Under the pieces are notes generated by a model. It saw only the letters and a program-made list of their open reading frames with translations. It searched no databases and was not told the origin of the DNA. Positions 12,817 to 14,025 of a DNA stretch of 14,025 bases are shown piece after piece. Within the stretch, counting starts at the first letter, position 1; each line of letters starts with the position of its first letter. The translations under genes were made by a program, and so were the position numbers. Origin of the DNA: DAITQM01 sp036832975 (lineage in GTDB: Bacteria; Pseudomonadota; Gammaproteobacteria; Xanthomonadales; Wenzhouxiangellaceae). The DNA is taken from positions 1 through 14,025 of the forward strand of contig DAITQM010000041.1 in the NCBI GenBank assembly GCA_036832975.1, given 5' to 3'.

Positions 12817-13128
12817 TCAGCCCTGGATGCCGGTGATTTTGAGCGCCGTGTAGTACTGCCGGTGCCCCTGGCGCTTCATATGGTGCTTGCGGCGGCGGAA
12901 TTTCAGGATATGCACCTTGTCACCGCGGCCATGGCCGACGACCTCGGCCGACACCTTAACGCCGGCGAGCAACGGCTCGCCGACCCGGCTTTCGCCGTCG
13001 TCGCCGACCATCAGCACCTCGTCAATCTCTACCGTCTGCCCGGCCTCGACCGGCAGCTTCTCGACGCGCAACACATCGCCGGGCGCAACCCGGTACTGCT
13101 TGCCACCGCTTCTGATCACCGCGTACAT
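12817..13128 (-). CDS. rplU: Ribosomal protein bL21
   Basis: This 50S subunit protein binds 23S rRNA. From ATG 13128 it encodes 103 residues, exactly the E. coli length, starting MYAVIRSGGKQYRV and ending near FRRRKHHMKRQGHRQYYTALKITGIQG. An adjacent ATG at 13131 and a start at 13155 would lengthen it, but AAGG (minus strand of 13137-13140) lies eight bases before 13128 and the family N-terminus agrees. It is the first gene of the rplU-rpmA-obgE operon, with a good promoter about 37 bp upstream of the start. Confidence 0.97.
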   Translation of the reverse strand: MYAVIRSGGKQYRVAPGDVLRVEKLPVEAGQTVEIDEVLMVGDDGESRVGEPLLAGVKVSAEVVGHGRGDKVHILKFRRRKHHMKRQGHRQYYTALKITGIQG

Positions 13129-13164
13129 CATCCAGACCTTGAATTGCCCAACCAAAGAGCGAGA

Positions 13165-13193
13165 ATTTTACATCAAGAGCGGTTTATGGGCAA
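13165..13193 (-). promoter_or_regulatory. Sigma70 promoter of rplU-rpmA-obgE
   Basis: On the minus strand TTGCCC (13193-13188), a 17-base spacer and TAAAAT (13170-13165) match the -35 and -10 boxes at four and five of six positions with ideal spacing. Transcription would begin near 13158, leaving a leader of about 30 bases. The -35 box directly touches the GGACT tandem repeat at 13194. Confidence 0.6.
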
Positions 13194-13215
13194 GGACTGG
13201 ACTGGACTGGACTGG
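13194..13215. repeat. Pentanucleotide tandem repeat (GGACT) x 4.4
   Basis: Four exact copies of GGACT plus two bases of a fifth begin right after the rplU -35 box. A five-base unit can slip during replication and would change the spacing between the promoter and anything upstream. The last copy also forms the left arm of the inverted repeat 13209-13254. Confidence 0.8.
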
Positions 13216-13254
13216 TCGCAGCCGCTGAGCGGCTCGCGGCCGCACAGCCAGTCC
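13209..13254. repeat. Nested inverted repeats upstream of rplU
   Basis: GGACTGG (13209-13215) pairs with CCAGTCC (13248-13254). Inside, AGCCGC (13220-13225) pairs with GCGGCT (13229-13234) around a TGA loop. It is upstream of the rplU promoter, so it is either the end of the neighbouring element or part of a terminator for a gene that has been lost. Confidence 0.55.
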
Positions 13255-13452
13255 TGGCGGACGCAGCGCGCGATGCAGTGGTAAAAGCCCGGCTGGCCGG
13301 GGGTGACGATATGGGCACGGGGGTACGTCATGGGGACATGGTGCCGGATTTGCTGCCGCGGCGGTATCGGCCCAGGGTGCGTCTACGTGTAGGCCGGGGC
13401 CGACGGGACTGGTCAGCGGCGCGGTGTGACGACTGAGTCACGACTGTCCTGA
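13255..13452. other. No recognisable gene
   Basis: Together with 13129-13254 this stretch, more than 300 bases in all, holds no gene I can support. A short perfect hairpin CCCGGC/GCCGGG lies at 13288-13293/13296-13301. Frames here are short or lack known motifs, and no upstream part of the transposase relic can be read. Confidence 0.5.
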
Positions 13453-13515
13453 ATCGGCTCGTTCAAGATTGATGTAGAGACCTGCCCAGTTTGCGGCGGC
13501 ACGGTCCAGGTCATT

Positions 13516-13587
13516 GCCTGCACGCGCAACGGCTTCGCTCAGGGGGGCTTCTTGCCTTCGGCAAACCGCCCCATCGCTCTCGCCTGC
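13516..13587. mobile_element. 66-bp in-frame palindromic insertion flanked by GCCTGC repeats
   Basis: GCCTGC occurs at 13516-13521 and again at 13582-13587, exactly 66 bp (22 codons) apart. Removing one copy and the sequence between restores the expected transposase motif VIAC-VEDPP. The inserted DNA holds a stem TTGCC/GGCAA (13552-13556/13560-13564) inside GGGGC/GCCCC (13544-13548/13568-13572). Direct repeats around a palindromic core suggest a small mobile or REP-like element, though a local duplication is possible. Confidence 0.5.
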
Positions 13588-13762
13588 GTTGAAGACCCGC
13601 CGGTGATCGAGCGGATCCTGAATCATCTCGACAGCAAAAACCTCCCCGGCCTGTGGCCGGAAAGCCGGGCACTGCCTGTCTGCGTGCTTTCACAAACAGG
13701 ACTGCAGGGCGAGGGTGTTTGCTGCACAGAACAGCGGAAAACCAACTTCCGGCAGCGCTTTG

Positions 13763-13794
13763 CCCGGGCGCGACCCGGTGCCGCTCGCGCCGGG
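13763..13794. repeat. Long hairpin in the 3' flank of the transposase relic
   Basis: CCCG and GCGCGA (13763-13766, 13768-13773) pair with TCGCGC and CGGG (13785-13794), with one bulged G at 13767 and an 11-base loop. IS91-type elements carry a hairpin near one end that serves in rolling-circle transposition. Whether this is such a structure is inference only. Confidence 0.35.
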
Positions 13795-13932
13795 ACAGGC
13801 CAGGGCCGGCAAGAACGGGGTTGGAGGGGTATTCGATTGGCCACGACAGGGGGGAATCGGATGAGATTCGGTCTGCAGCGGGGCGGCAACAGGGGCCAAC
13901 CTCAGCGTGGCACGGCTGCGGATACCGCTTGA

Positions 13933-14025
13933 AATCATTAAATCGGCCATTTATGCTTTTTATACTATGCTTCACTGCTGTCCCATAAACAGTTGAAAAA
14001 GATGGCCTGATTTCAACCCGTTTGG
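13933..14025. other. AT-rich right edge with promoter-like boxes
   Basis: Base composition falls sharply here. TTAAAT (13938-13943), 17 bases, and TATACT (13961-13966) resemble a weak plus-strand sigma70 promoter, which would serve a gene beyond the window. Near the edge, AACAGTTGAAAAAG (13987-14000) recalls the start of the murJ terminator stem. Counting from 13680, more than 300 bases carry no supported gene. Confidence 0.3.

Larger units (their letters stand above)
13453..13932 (+). pseudogene. C-terminal remnant of an IS91-type transposase
   Basis: In one open frame from 13453 (after a stop at 13450-13452) to TGA 13932, the start reads FKIDVETCPVCGGTVQVIAC (from 13462). After a break it resumes as CVEDPPVIERILNHLDSK, to about 13638. 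This is the conserved C-terminal end of IS91-type (putative transposase) proteins, with its CxxC pair, normally continuous as CGG...VIA.IEDP.VI.RIL.HL. The N-terminal and catalytic parts are missing, and upstream the frame is closed. A 66-bp in-frame insertion splits the motif. After about 13680 the frame stays open without recognisable homology and is probably the 3' flank of the element. No complete IS ends are visible. The fragment marks an old insertion next to the rplU operon. Confidence 0.7.

Noticed and set aside
13255..13452. Possible tRNA or small RNA gene in the hairpin-rich stretch
   Set aside because: The stems do not form a cloverleaf, and no T-loop (GTTCGA-type) or terminator is placed correctly.
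13511..13975. Minus-strand 154-residue and other frames around the IS relic
   Set aside because: The plus-strand frame carries the recognisable transposase C-terminus; the others show no motif or ribosome binding site.

Overview
The window reads as high-G+C chromosomal DNA from a gammaproteobacterium whose genus I cannot name. The backbone rplU-rpmA-obgE, rpsT, murJ, ribF, ileS follows the order I recall from Pseudomonas-type chromosomes. The NfuA protein (degenerate A-type domain fused to a NifU-like C-terminus) and the E. coli-like 417-residue NADP isocitrate dehydrogenase with an AceK-type serine point the same way. Two expected neighbours are missing: proB between obgE and rpsT, and the lspA-fkpB-ispH block after ileS.

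Layout from left to right. Positions 1-540 hold an AT-rich edge and a plus-strand FmdB-type zinc-ribbon gene starting at a GTG. Positions 540-650 are a convergent gap with two inverted repeats, one of them a near-perfect 31-bp palindrome. Positions 654-1633 (minus) hold a TonB-like membrane-anchored proline-rich protein, translationally coupled through an ATGA overlap to a small PGPGW-family membrane protein. Positions 1805-3765 (plus) hold icd and a membrane-anchored thioredoxin/TlpA-like protein. Positions 3779-9036 (minus) hold ribF, ileS, nfuA and mscS: flavin cofactor synthesis, isoleucyl-tRNA charging, Fe-S cluster delivery and an osmotic safety valve. Positions 9098-9157 hold a strong terminator hairpin plus a second hairpin behind murJ. 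murJ (minus) and rpsT (plus) diverge from about 10.9 kb. Positions 11322-13128 (minus) are the rplU-rpmA-obgE operon with a recognisable sigma70 promoter. The last 0.85 kb has no intact gene: a pentanucleotide tandem repeat touching the rplU promoter, several hairpins, and the C-terminal remnant of an IS91-type transposase interrupted by a 66-bp in-frame palindromic insertion.

Most of the window is conserved housekeeping. I see no defence system, CRISPR array, tRNA, rRNA or biosynthetic cluster. The points most worth a second look are the in-frame palindromic insertion in the transposase relic, the tandem repeat abutting the rplU promoter, the palindromes at 565-624, the unusual C-terminal domain of the TonB-like protein, and a changed residue in the RibF flavokinase motif.
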